DNA from: Streptomyces ficellus
GTDB taxonomy: Bacteria; Actinomycetota; Actinomycetes; Streptomycetales; Streptomycetaceae
Direction of reading: 5' to 3'
Length of the DNA stretch: 47,833 nt
NCBI RefSeq assembly: GCF_030406405.1
Contig: NZ_JAUEPL010000030.1
Location: 35,852-83,684 of the forward strand
The position numbers and the translations under genes were made by a program. Each line of letters starts with the position of its first letter. Position 1 is the stretch's first letter. The notes beneath the pieces were generated by a model, which worked only from the letters and a program-made list of their open reading frames with translations, searched no databases and was not told where the DNA came from. Shown here piece by piece: positions 29,930 through 37,875 of the stretch.

Positions 29930-30937
29930 TCAGCGGGTGCGGGGGGCGTGGCGGTGCGCGAGGGCCTCGTACGACGCGGCGAGCGCCGGGGCCGCCGTCT
30001 CGTACGTACGCTGCGTGACTCCCGTGAACAGGCAGTCCACGACGAGGAGTTGGCTCGTACGGGACGACATGGCGGCGGGGCGCAGCTCGCTCTCGCGGGC
30101 GGTGGAGGTGGTCAGTATGTGGTCGGCGTACTGCGAGACGGGGCCGTCCGGGCGGCCGGTGATCGCGACGGTGGTCGCGCCGTGGTCGAAGGCGACGCGG
30201 AGCGGTTCTATGACGTCGCCGGTCGAGCCCGAGTGGGTGATGGCGATGGCGACGTCACCCGAGCGGAGCTGGACGGCGTTGGTCACGGCGAGGTGCGGGT
30301 CGCTGTGCGCGTGCGCGACGAGCCCGATGCGCAGCAGCTTCTGGGCGAGGTCCTGGGCGACCAGGCCGGAGGCGCCGACGCCGTAGATGTCGGTGCGGCG
30401 GGCGCCGGCGAGCGCGGTGACGGCCGCGCCGAGCTGGATGGTGTCCAGCCCGGCGGCGGTGTCCGCGAGGGTCTGCTGCTCGTCGTACGCGAGCTTGGCG
30501 ACGACGTCCGCGAGCGGGTCGTCGACCGCGATGTCGGCGGTGACGGAGGGCGCCCGGCCGGACTGCTGCTGGGCGGCGAGCCCGGCGAGGGCGAGGCGCA
30601 GGTCGCGGTAGCCGGGGTAACCGAGGAGGCGGGCGGTGCGGACGACGGTCGCCTCGCTGGTGCCGGTGAGCTCGGCGAGGCCGGTGACCGTGCGGGCGGC
30701 GCAGCCGGCGGGGTCACCGGCGACGGCTTCGGCGACGCGCAGCATGGAGCGGGTCATGGACGGCGCGAGGGTGCGCACCTTGGCGGCCAGGGCGGCGGGT
30801 GCGGGTGCGTGCGCCGCTTGGGCCGGCGCTTGTGCTGCGGCGGCTTGGGCTTGGCCTTGCGCTTCGGGTTGCGCTTGGGGTTGCGCTTGCGCTTGGGCTT
30901 GCGCGGCGTTGAAACTTTCCTTCACTGTGTCGGTCAC
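29930..30937 (-). CDS. RpiR-family (HTH-SIS) regulator, MurR type
   Basis: A 335-residue protein. Residues 10-50 are a low-complexity Ala/Gln/Pro tract encoded by GCTTGC/GCTTGG-type hexamer repeats (30814-30912). The HTH domain follows (about 55-130): SMLRVAEAVAGDP, LTGTSEATVVRTARLLGYPGYRDLRLAL. The SIS domain (about 165-310) has RTDIYGVGASGLVAQDLAQKLLRIG and ITHSGSTGDVIEPLRVA, which bind a phosphosugar effector (read as segments). It probably senses MurNAc-6-phosphate and represses its own operon with murQ and murP. The start is GTG; the operator-like site at 30940-30956 overlaps the ribosome region. Confidence 0.88.
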   Translation of the reverse strand: MTDTVKESFNAAQAQAQAQPQAQPEAQGQAQAAAAQAPAQAAHAPAPAALAAKVRTLAPSMTRSMLRVAEAVAGDPAGCAARTVTGLAELTGTSEATVVRTARLLGYPGYRDLRLALAGLAAQQQSGRAPSVTADIAVDDPLADVVAKLAYDEQQTLADTAAGLDTIQLGAAVTALAGARRTDIYGVGASGLVAQDLAQKLLRIGLVAHAHSDPHLAVTNAVQLRSGDVAIAITHSGSTGDVIEPLRVAFDHGATTVAITGRPDGPVSQYADHILTTSTARESELRPAAMSSRTSQLLVVDCLFTGVTQRTYETAAPALAASYEALAHRHAPRTR

Positions 30938-30939
30938 AT

Positions 30940-30956
30940 CTGAAACCTATTTTCAG
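30940..30956. promoter_or_regulatory. Inverted repeat upstream of the RpiR-type regulator (probable autoregulatory operator)
   Basis: CTGAAA-CCTAT-TTTCAG, six-base perfect arms, three bases before the GTG start. A related TGAA...TTCA pair lies inside the first codons (30910-30924). RpiR proteins often bind such TGAAA-type inverted repeats. The 31003 gene starts 47 bases away on the other side. Confidence 0.55.
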
Positions 30957-31002
30957 CCCCTGGGGCCGTCAACCCCTCCGGACCTGGGGAGACAATGACT
31001 CC

Positions 31003-31359
31003 ATGAACGCCGTGGACCCACTGGAGCAGGCCCTGCACGCCGCGCGCGCCCTGGTCCTCGCCGACCTGATGGCGCGTGATGTCGCCGACGCCGAGGTCGT
31101 CTCCCTCGTCGAGGACGCGGTGACGCACCGCCGCTGGTGGGTCGAGCAGTGGCCGGAGGGGATGGAGTACGTCGCCGGGCTCGTCGCCCAGGACGTCCAG
31201 GACGCGCTGCTGGAGCGGTACGGCCGCTGGCCGCTGTGCCCGGTGTGCACCTCCGGCGACCCGCACGCCCTGGACGTGGAACCGGAGCTGGGCCCCGAAC
31301 CGCACTGGGTCTGCGGCAAGGCGGGCGTGGTGGTCGCCCCGGTCGGCGGCCTCACGTGA
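31003..31359 (+). CDS. Small protein with a C-terminal zinc-knuckle-like motif, function unknown
   Basis: A 118-residue protein. The first 75 residues are helical (PLEQALHAARALVLADLMARDV, EDAVTHRRWWVEQWPEG). The C-terminal third has CPVC (about 80-83), DPHALDVEP and a final WVCG; only three Cys and two His are seen, so metal binding is possible. It overlaps the next gene (GTGA), forming a two-gene unit. It is divergent from the RpiR regulator gene; no link to MurNAc use is evident. Confidence 0.75.
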   Translation: MNAVDPLEQALHAARALVLADLMARDVADAEVVSLVEDAVTHRRWWVEQWPEGMEYVAGLVAQDVQDALLERYGRWPLCPVCTSGDPHALDVEPELGPEPHWVCGKAGVVVAPVGGLT

Positions 31360-31649
31360 CGATCTACATCGACCCACCCGACTGGCCGGGCCACGGCCGC
31401 ATGTGGTCGCACATGATCAGCGACGTCTCCTACGACGAACTCCACGGCTTCGCCGCCGCGATCGGCGCCCCGCCGCGCGCCTTCGACGGCGACCACTACG
31501 ACGTCCCCTCGGACCGGTACGCCTCCGCCGTGGCGGCGGGCGCGGTGCAGGTGGGCTCCAAGGAGCTGGTCCGCCTGCTCACGGCGGCGGGGCTGCGGCG
31601 ACGGAAGCGGGGGCGGCGGGCCGGAGGCGGGGGCGGGTCCGAGACCTGA
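31356..31649 (+). CDS. DUF4031 domain protein
   Basis: A 97-residue protein starting VTIYIDPPDWPGHGRMWSHM, the DUF4031 signature, then DVSYDELHGFAAAIGAPPRAFDGDHYDVP and a C-terminal Arg/Gly-rich tail (read as separate parts). The GTG start overlaps the preceding stop. The function is not known; relatives are small and sometimes fused to HD hydrolases. An HD hydrolase gene is the convergent neighbour (31722-32381), which is suggestive. The last codons and stop lie inside a 17-bp tandem repeat. Confidence 0.82.
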   Translation: MTIYIDPPDWPGHGRMWSHMISDVSYDELHGFAAAIGAPPRAFDGDHYDVPSDRYASAVAAGAVQVGSKELVRLLTAAGLRRRKRGRRAGGGGGSET

Positions 31650-31702
31650 GCGGGTTCGAGACCTGAGAGGGTCCGAGACCTGAGCGGGCCCGACCCGAGC
31701 GG
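31637..31702 (+). repeat. 17-bp tandem repeat overlapping the DUF4031 stop codon
   Basis: Three near-identical units (GTCCGAGACCTGAGCGG at 31637-31653, a variant at 31654-31670, an exact copy at 31671-31687) and a degenerate fourth. The first unit holds the gene's TGA stop; each further unit carries another TGA. Confidence 0.85.
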
Positions 31703-31721
31703 GGCGCGTCGGCGGCGCCGC

Positions 31722-32381
31722 TCACGCGCCCGTGGCCAGCAGCTTCAGCTCCGTCGTCAGGTTCTGGCGGGCCCGGTCCTCCCACGCGCGGGCGGCGTGC
31801 GGTGTGCGGAACAGGCGGGGCAGGCCGAGCAGCCGGCGCAGCACTGCCGCGCGGCCCTCGCGGAAGGCGTCGTCCGGGACGAAGCCGTACTCCTCGCGTA
31901 CCGCTGCCGCGTAGGCGGCGTAGGCGTCCGGCGCGGCGGCCAGGACCGCGAGGTCCGCGTCGCACAGGACCGCGCCGTTGCGGTCGCCCTCTGCCGGGTC
32001 GTGCGTGCGCGTCAGCCGGACGAGGCGGGCGACCTCCGCCGTACGGGCCGCGTCGATGTCCAGCTCCGGCAGCGCCCGCTCGGCGAGGCGGGCGCTGCGC
32101 TCCTCGTTGGTGGAGCGCTCGGGCAGGTACACCGCGTCGTGGAACCAGGCGGCGAGGCGGACGAGGTCGGGGTCTTCCGCGTACGCCGCCAGCTCGTCCA
32201 CGCGGTCGAGGACGGCGACCAGGTGGTCGGTGGTGTGGTACCGGCGCTGCGGCTCGGCCCAGCGGGCGAGCAGGTCGTCCGCGTAGCGGTACGCGTGCGG
32301 GGCGTCGTGCACGGCCGACGCCCAGCGGTGGCGGAGGTCGTCGTGGGCGGGGTGCTCGGGGAGGGGCGCCATGAGGCTCAT
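31722..32381 (-). CDS. HD-domain metal-dependent phosphohydrolase
   Basis: A 219-residue protein. The HD core includes YHTTDHLVAVLDRVDEL (first His ligands), AAWFHDAVYLP (the HD pair), and late RLTRTHD and VLCDADLAVLAA (Asp ligand), in the order of predicted HD phosphohydrolases related to the YedJ/Rv-type group. The substrate is likely a nucleotide or phosphorylated metabolite but cannot be deduced. ATG 32381 is used; ATG 32372 (MAPLP) is equally possible since neither has a good ribosome site. It converges on the DUF4031 gene. Confidence 0.84.
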   Translation of the reverse strand: MSLMAPLPEHPAHDDLRHRWASAVHDAPHAYRYADDLLARWAEPQRRYHTTDHLVAVLDRVDELAAYAEDPDLVRLAAWFHDAVYLPERSTNEERSARLAERALPELDIDAARTAEVARLVRLTRTHDPAEGDRNGAVLCDADLAVLAAAPDAYAAYAAAVREEYGFVPDDAFREGRAAVLRRLLGLPRLFRTPHAARAWEDRARQNLTTELKLLATGA

Positions 32382-32436
32382 TGTGCCGGTGGCGCCCCCT
32401 GACCGTGCGGGCGGTCGCGGCGGGTGCCGTCAGGAG

Positions 32437-33138
32437 TTACGCCCCGGCGTCCAGTGCCGTGCGCCAGGTGCGTACCGCCGTGGGGGACACCGGGGCCGAC
32501 CAGCCGGACGGGCGGGCCGCGCCGCCGATGTGAAAGGCGTCCACACCGGCCGCGAGCAGCGTCGGGACGTGGTCCAGCCGGAGGCCGCCGCCCACCAGCA
32601 GCCGGTGCTCGTAGCCGGGCTCGCCGCGCCGCATGGCCCCGGCCTCCGCCAGCAGGGTCGGCAGGCCCTCGTCGACACCGGCCGCCGAGCCGGCCGTCAG
32701 GTAGGTGTCCAGGCCGGGCAGGTCGGCGAGCTGCTTGCGCGCCGCGTCACGGTCGGCCGCCCGGTCGATCGCGCGGTGGAACGTCCAGCGGCAGCCCTCC
32801 AGTTCGGCCACCAGCCGCTCCACGGCCACCAGGTCCACACGTCCCCGCGCGTCGAGGAAGCCGAGCACGAACTCGTCCGCGCCCTCCTCGCGCAGCTCCC
32901 GCGCGATCCCCACCAGGGCGTCGATGTCCCCCGCCTCGAACCCGTCGGCCCGGCGCAGCATCACGCGCAGCGGGAGGTCCACGGCGGCGCGAATCCGGGC
33001 GTAGGTCTCCCGGGACGGCGTGAGTCCGTCCGCCGCCATGTCGGTGACCAGCTCAAGGCGGTCCGCCCCGCCGGCCTGGGCCGCGATCCCGTCCTCCGCG
33101 TCGAGGGCGATCACCTCAAGGACTGCACGGTTGCTCAT
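32437..33138 (-). CDS. cutC: CutC-family TIM-barrel protein
   Basis: A 233-residue protein of the CutC family. Motifs: ALDAEDGIAAQAGGADRLELV, DLPLRVMLRR, GADEFVLGFLDARGRVD, CRWTFHRAIDRAAD, LTAGSAAGVDEGLPTL and VGGGLRLDHVPTLLAAGVDAFHIGG (each a separate segment), the usual barrel pattern. CutC was named for copper tolerance in E. coli, but that function is doubtful and no enzyme activity is agreed. Its divergent neighbour is copA with CsoR-like sites, while its own promoter carries a dre-like element 27 bases before the ATG. That suggests amino-sugar control. The length is close to the family norm. Confidence 0.88.
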   Translation of the reverse strand: MSNRAVLEVIALDAEDGIAAQAGGADRLELVTDMAADGLTPSRETYARIRAAVDLPLRVMLRRADGFEAGDIDALVGIARELREEGADEFVLGFLDARGRVDLVAVERLVAELEGCRWTFHRAIDRAADRDAARKQLADLPGLDTYLTAGSAAGVDEGLPTLLAEAGAMRRGEPGYEHRLLVGGGLRLDHVPTLLAAGVDAFHIGGAARPSGWSAPVSPTAVRTWRTALDAGA

Positions 33139-33164
33139 GGGGTCCCATTTCCTCAGCCGACGTT

Positions 33165-33180
33165 ACAGGTCTAGTCCATT
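33165..33180 (-). promoter_or_regulatory. DasR operator (dre-like) upstream of cutC
   Basis: ACAGGTCTAGTCCATT matches the dre core at 10 of 12 positions and is nearly the same as the site before nagKA. A minus-strand TAACGT (33160-33165) may be the cutC -10, so DasR would sit between -35 and -10. Confidence 0.7.
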
Positions 33181-33221
33181 GCCCAGCCTAGCCGTTCGGT
33201 AGGCCCGACACCTTGCGATGC

Positions 33222-33238
33222 ATACCCCCTGGGGGTAT
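33222..33238. promoter_or_regulatory. CsoR-type copper operator 1
   Basis: ATACCCCCTGGGGGTAT is a perfect 17-base inverted repeat of the G-tract type bound by the copper-sensing repressor CsoR. It lies 94 bases before copA and 84 before cutC. Confidence 0.72.
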
Positions 33239-33257
33239 AAAGAAGTCGCGGCCGTTG

Positions 33258-33274
33258 ATACCCCCTCCGGGTAT
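33258..33274 (+). promoter_or_regulatory. CsoR-type copper operator 2 overlapping the copA promoter
   Basis: ATACCCCCTCCGGGTAT, a slightly imperfect copy of operator 1. It overlaps a possible -35 TTGATA (33255-33260); TACGAT (33280-33285) may be the -10, giving an unusually long 19-base spacer. Confidence 0.66.
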
Positions 33275-33315
33275 TCCGGTACGATAGACAGGGCATCGGA
33301 CGAGGAGTAGCACGC

Positions 33316-35589
33316 ATGAGCACCCCAACGACGACGACACCCGGCGCGGCCGAGGTCGAGCTCGCCATCGGCGGCATGACCTGCGCCTCGTGCGCGGCCC
33401 GTATCGAGAAGAAGCTCAACCGCATGGACGGTGTCGAGGCGACCGTCAACTACGCCACCGAGAAGGCCAGGGTCGTCTACCGGGGCGACGACGTCTCCGT
33501 ACAGGACCTCATCGCCACCGTCGAGGCCACCGGCTACACCGCGCACGAGCCGGCGCCGCCCGCGACGGAGACCCGCGAGGACGCGGAGGACGCGGAGGGC
33601 GCGGAGGGCGAGCCCGACGAGCTGCGGCCGCTGCGGCAGCGGCTGATCACCGCGGTCGTGCTCTCCGTGCCGGTCATCGCGATGGCGATGGTCCCGGCGT
33701 TCCAGATCGACTACTGGCAGTGGCTGTCCCTGACGCTGGCCGCGCCGGTCGTCACCTACGCCGGCTGGCCCTTCCACCGGGCCGCGTGGACCAACGCGCG
33801 GCATGGCGCGGCGACCATGGACACGCTCATCTCGGTCGGCACGTCGGCGGCGTTCCTGTGGTCGCTGTGGGCGCTGTTCTTCGGCACGGCCGGTACGCCC
33901 GGGATGACGCACCCCTTCGAGTTCACGATCGCCCGCAGCGACGGCGCGGGGAACATCTACCTGGAGGCGGCGGCCGGGGTCACCGCGTTCATCCTGGCCG
34001 GGCGCTACTTCGAGGCCCGCTCCAAGCGCAAGGCGGGCGCGGCGCTCAGGGCCCTGATGGAGCTCGGCGCGAAGGACGTCACCGTGCTGCGTGACGGGCG
34101 CGAGACGCTGATCCCGGTGGCGGAGCTGCGGGTGGGCGACCGTTTCGTGGTCCGGCCCGGCGAGAAGATCGCCACGGACGGCACGGTGGTGGACGGTTCG
34201 TCGGCCGTGGACGCCTCCATGCTGACGGGCGAGTCCGTGCCGGTGGAGGTCGGCGTGGGCGACCCGGTCACCGGGGCGACGCTGAACGCGGGCGGCCGGC
34301 TGGTCGTGGAGGCCACCCGGGTCGGTGCCGACACGCAACTGGCGCGGATGGCGAAGCTGGTGGAGGACGCGCAGAACGGGAAGGCGGCGGCGCAGCGCCT
34401 GGCGGATCGTATCTCCGCGGTGTTCGTACCGGTCGTGATCGCTCTCGCGCTCGCCACGCTGGGCTTCTGGCTGGGCAACGGGTCCGGTCTGACCGCCGCG
34501 TTCACCGCCGCGGTGGCCGTACTGATCATCGCCTGCCCGTGCGCGCTGGGGCTCGCGACCCCGACCGCGCTGATGGTCGGCACCGGACGCGGCGCGCAGC
34601 TCGGCATCCTCATCAAGGGGCCCGAGGTGCTGGAGACCACCCGCGAGGTCGACACCATCGTCCTCGACAAGACCGGCACGGTGACGACGGGCAGGATGAC
34701 GCTGCTCGCCGTGCACACCGCCGAGTCGGTGGACGAGGCCGAGGCGCTGCGGCTGGCGGGCGCGCTGGAGCACGCCTCCGAGCACCCGATCGCCCGGGCG
34801 GTCGCCGCCGGCGCGGAGGCCAAGGTCGGTACGCTCCCGGTCCCCGAGGACTTCGCGAACCTCGCGGGCCTGGGCGTCCAGGGCATCGTGGAGGGGCACG
34901 CGGTCCTCGTCGGGCGCGAGAAGCTGCTCCGCGAATGGGAGATCCACCTCCCGGCCGATCTGGCCCGCGCAAGGGAGGAAGCCGAGGCGGCCGGCCGTAC
35001 GGCCATCGCGGTCGCCTGGGACGGCGAGGCCCGCGCGGTCCTGGAGGTCGCCGACGCGGTCAAGGACACCAGCCGTGAGGCCGTCGAGCGGTTGCGTGCC
35101 CTGGGGCTGACCCCGATCCTCCTGACCGGTGACAACAAGGCGGTGGCGCAAGCGGTCGCCGCCGAGGTGGGCATCGACCAGGTGATCGCCGAGGTCATGC
35201 CGGAGGACAAGGTCGACGTCGTCAAGCGCCTCCAGGCCGAGGGGCGCCGCGTCGCCATGGTCGGTGACGGCGTCAACGACGCGGCCGCGCTCGCCCAGGC
35301 CGACCTGGGGCTCGCCATGGGCACCGGCACGGACGCGGCCATCGAGGCGGGCGACCTGACCCTCGTACGGGGAGACCTGCGGGCGGCGGCGGACGCGATC
35401 CGCCTGTCGCGGCGCACCCTGGCCACCATCAAGGGCAACCTGTTCTGGGCCTTCGCCTACAACGTCGCCGCCCTGCCGCTGGCCGCCGCCGGCCTGCTCA
35501 ACCCGATGATCGCGGGCGCCGCCATGGCCTTCTCGTCGGTCTTCGTCGTCGGCAACAGCCTGCGCCTGCGCGGTTTCAAGGCGGCCTGA
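33316..35589 (+). CDS. copA: Copper-exporting P1B-type ATPase
   Basis: A 757-residue membrane pump. One N-terminal heavy-metal domain has GMTCASC (C23, C26). The transmembrane copper motif is CPC (C407-P-C409) in IIACPCALGLATP. The phosphorylation site is D451 in DKTGTVTTG. The HP motif is EHASEHPIARA, and GDGVNDAAALAQ and the actuator TGES are intact. The CPC plus single CxxC pattern is that of Cu(I) exporters. GAGGAG precedes ATG. No copZ chaperone or csoR gene is adjacent. Copper induction is expected from the two CsoR-like operators. The gene's last codons lie in a tandem repeat. Confidence 0.95.
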   Translation: MSTPTTTTPGAAEVELAIGGMTCASCAARIEKKLNRMDGVEATVNYATEKARVVYRGDDVSVQDLIATVEATGYTAHEPAPPATETREDAEDAEGAEGEPDELRPLRQRLITAVVLSVPVIAMAMVPAFQIDYWQWLSLTLAAPVVTYAGWPFHRAAWTNARHGAATMDTLISVGTSAAFLWSLWALFFGTAGTPGMTHPFEFTIARSDGAGNIYLEAAAGVTAFILAGRYFEARSKRKAGAALRALMELGAKDVTVLRDGRETLIPVAELRVGDRFVVRPGEKIATDGTVVDGSSAVDASMLTGESVPVEVGVGDPVTGATLNAGGRLVVEATRVGADTQLARMAKLVEDAQNGKAAAQRLADRISAVFVPVVIALALATLGFWLGNGSGLTAAFTAAVAVLIIACPCALGLATPTALMVGTGRGAQLGILIKGPEVLETTREVDTIVLDKTGTVTTGRMTLLAVHTAESVDEAEALRLAGALEHASEHPIARAVAAGAEAKVGTLPVPEDFANLAGLGVQGIVEGHAVLVGREKLLREWEIHLPADLARAREEAEAAGRTAIAVAWDGEARAVLEVADAVKDTSREAVERLRALGLTPILLTGDNKAVAQAVAAEVGIDQVIAEVMPEDKVDVVKRLQAEGRRVAMVGDGVNDAAALAQADLGLAMGTGTDAAIEAGDLTLVRGDLRAAADAIRLSRRTLATIKGNLFWAFAYNVAALPLAAAGLLNPMIAGAAMAFSSVFVVGNSLRLRGFKAA

Positions 35590-35659
35590 TCAAGGCGGCG
35601 GCCTGATCAAGGCGGCGACCGGATCAAGGCGGCGACCGGATCAACGCGGCGGCCTGACC
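35578..35659 (+). repeat. 17-bp tandem repeat starting at the end of copA
   Basis: Five units: a 14-base first copy holding the last Lys-Ala-Ala codons and TGA stop, then four 17-base copies of the AAGGCGGCGACCGGATC type. The unit spacing is constant. It ends 12 bases before the terminator stem. Confidence 0.88.
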
Positions 35660-35671
35660 GCTCGCACGACC

Positions 35672-35708
35672 GGCCCCCGGAGCGGTTCGTCCCGCTCCGG
35701 GGGCCTTT
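35672..35708 (+). terminator. Hairpin terminator after copA
   Basis: A 14-bp perfect stem (GGCCCCCGGAGCGG with its complement), six-base loop and TTT tail. It ends five bases from the stop of the convergent helD gene. Confidence 0.88.
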
Positions 35709-35712
35709 GCGG

Positions 35713-37743
35713 TCACCCCGCCAACTGGCTCGGCAGCGGCGCCGAGTGAAGGACCGTCAGGCCCGACACCGCCCTCGTCAGGGCCACGTACAGGCGCCGC
35801 AGGCCCGTGCGCTCGTCCGGTTCGCCGTCGACCACCGCCGCCGGTTCGTCCAGGACGACGTAGTCGTACTCCAGGCCCTTCGCCAGCGAGGCGGGGACCA
35901 GCGTCAGGCGGGAGGCGGCCGTCGTCTCCTCGCCCGGTGCCAGGTACGGCAGGCCCCGCGAGGCCAGCGCCTCCGCCAGCGCCGGAACCCGCGCGTCCGC
36001 CGCGATCAGGCCGATGGAGCCCTCATGCGCCAGCGACGCGAGGCACGCCTGCACCACCGCCGCGTCCAGGTCCTCCACCGCCCGCACCTCCAGCGAGCCC
36101 GGCGACTCCCGCACCGACCGCACCGGGGCCAGCCCCGGCGACATGTGCGGCAGCAGCCGTGACGCGTACGCGATCACCTCGCGCGGCACACGGAAACCGG
36201 CCGTCAGCTCCTCCACCACCGCGGCCGGCTTGCCCAGGTGCCGCAGCGCGTCCGCCCAGCTCGCCGTCGCCCACGGCGTGGTGCCCTGCGCCAGGTCGCC
36301 CAGCACCGTCGCCGAACCGGTCGAGCAGCGCCGCCCCACCGCCCGGTACTGCATCGGCGACAGGTCCTGCGCCTCGTCCAGCACCACATGCCCCAGCGAA
36401 TGCGTACGCGACACGAGGTCCGTCACCTCGTCGATCAGCACCGCGTCCGCCGCCGACCACAACGCCGACCGCACCGAACGGGCCGGCTTCGTCCACAGGA
36501 TGGCCTTCTGCTCGTCGGCGGTGAGCAGACCGTCCCCGTGCGCCGCCAGGAAGTCCGCGTCCGACAGCAGCCGCAGCACCAGCTTCGCCGGGTCGACCGC
36601 CGGCCAGACCGCCTTCACCAGCGCCTTCACGGCCGCGTTGCGCGCCACCGCGTCCTGCACCCGGTCGTCCGGCGCCTCACCCGCCTGCTCCATCCGCACC
36701 AGCACCGCGTGCGCGACGCGCTGCGGGAGGGCGTCACGGGCGGCGCCGTACCGGATGTCCCGGTCCAGCAACTCCCGGACGATCTCCTCCAGTTCGTACG
36801 CCGGCACACGCCAGCGCCGTGACCCCCGTACGACCATCAGGGCCTCGGCCGGCATCGTCACATGCGACCGCACCGCCCGCCGCAGCACCTCCGCCATCCT
36901 CGCGTCGCCCTTGACCACCGCCGCCGCCGCGTCGTCGGTGCCCCGCACCTCGACGTGCGCGACGAGATCGTCCACCGTCGCCTGCTTCACCTCCAGCTCA
37001 CCGAGCGCGGGCAGCACCTGCTCGATGTAGTGGAGGAAGGACCGGTTCGGCCCGATGACCAGCGTGCCCGTGCGGGCCAGCCGCTCCCGGTGCGCGTACA
37101 GCAGGTACGCCACCCGGTGCAGGCCGACCGCCGTCTTGCCCGTCCCCGGGCCGCCCTGCACACACAGCGTGCCGCCGAGCCCCGACCGTACGATCTCGTC
37201 CTGCTCGGGCTGGATCGTCGCGACGATGTCCCGCATCGGGCCGACGCGCGGCCGCTCGATCTCCGCCTGGAGGAGCCGAGAGGTTCTCTCCGCCTCGGCC
37301 GGGTCGGACAGGTGCTCGTCCTCGTACGCCGTCAGCTCGCCGCCCGTGTAACCGAAGCGGCGCCGCAGCGCGATGTCCTGCGGGTCCTTCTTCGACGCCC
37401 GGTAGAACGGCTGCGAGACGGGCGCGCGCCAGTCGACCACCATCGGGTCGCCGTCCCCGTCGTGGACGTGGCGCCGCCCGATGTAGAAGCGCTGCCCTTC
37501 CTGGGCGGTGGGCAGGTGGTCGAGGCGGCCGAAGAACAGCGGCGTGTGCGACAGGTCGGCCAGCGCCTTGATCCGCTCCTCGATCTGGGCCTCCAGCACG
37601 GCGGCGTTGACCCAGTTCGCGGTGACGTCCCGGATGTCGAGCGCCTGGACGTCCTCGCGCATGGCGCGCAGGGCGGCCCGGGAGGCGGCGAGGTGGGCGC
37701 GTTCACGCGCGAGGGGATCGAGGGGGTCGGTGTGCGCGGGCAC
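35713..37743 (-). CDS. helD: HelD-type superfamily 1 helicase-like ATPase (RNA polymerase-binding)
   Basis: A 676-residue protein. A coiled N-terminal arm (10-65) precedes LFFGRLD...YIGRRHVHD and VVDWRAPVSQPFYRA, the hallmarks of HelD rather than UvrD. Walker A is GGPGTGKT (197-204, K203). Walker B is VVLDEAQDLSPMQY, and the last motifs are VPASLAKGLEYDYVVLDEPAA and RRLYVALTRAVSGLTVLH. In actinomycetes HelD removes RNA polymerase from DNA, and some paralogues (HelR) confer rifamycin tolerance. No full rifamycin-associated element is seen upstream. The start GTG 37743 follows GGAGG by seven bases. Confidence 0.9.
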   Translation of the reverse strand: MPAHTDPLDPLARERAHLAASRAALRAMREDVQALDIRDVTANWVNAAVLEAQIEERIKALADLSHTPLFFGRLDHLPTAQEGQRFYIGRRHVHDGDGDPMVVDWRAPVSQPFYRASKKDPQDIALRRRFGYTGGELTAYEDEHLSDPAEAERTSRLLQAEIERPRVGPMRDIVATIQPEQDEIVRSGLGGTLCVQGGPGTGKTAVGLHRVAYLLYAHRERLARTGTLVIGPNRSFLHYIEQVLPALGELEVKQATVDDLVAHVEVRGTDDAAAAVVKGDARMAEVLRRAVRSHVTMPAEALMVVRGSRRWRVPAYELEEIVRELLDRDIRYGAARDALPQRVAHAVLVRMEQAGEAPDDRVQDAVARNAAVKALVKAVWPAVDPAKLVLRLLSDADFLAAHGDGLLTADEQKAILWTKPARSVRSALWSAADAVLIDEVTDLVSRTHSLGHVVLDEAQDLSPMQYRAVGRRCSTGSATVLGDLAQGTTPWATASWADALRHLGKPAAVVEELTAGFRVPREVIAYASRLLPHMSPGLAPVRSVRESPGSLEVRAVEDLDAAVVQACLASLAHEGSIGLIAADARVPALAEALASRGLPYLAPGEETTAASRLTLVPASLAKGLEYDYVVLDEPAAVVDGEPDERTGLRRLYVALTRAVSGLTVLHSAPLPSQLAG

Positions 37744-37875
37744 GGCGGAGCCTCCGTGGAGTCGGTCACGTGTGTGGGCGGGGCCCGTCCGGTTTCCGAC
37801 CGGGGGGCGGCGCTCCGCGAAGGGAGGCGGGCAAGGCCGGCGATCTTAGCCACGCGCCACAGGCGGAGCCACCGA

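Noticed and set aside
37820..37845. Possible rifamycin-associated element upstream of helD
   Set aside because: GGCAAGGCC matches only the right half of the recalled 19-bp RAE palindrome; the left half is absent.
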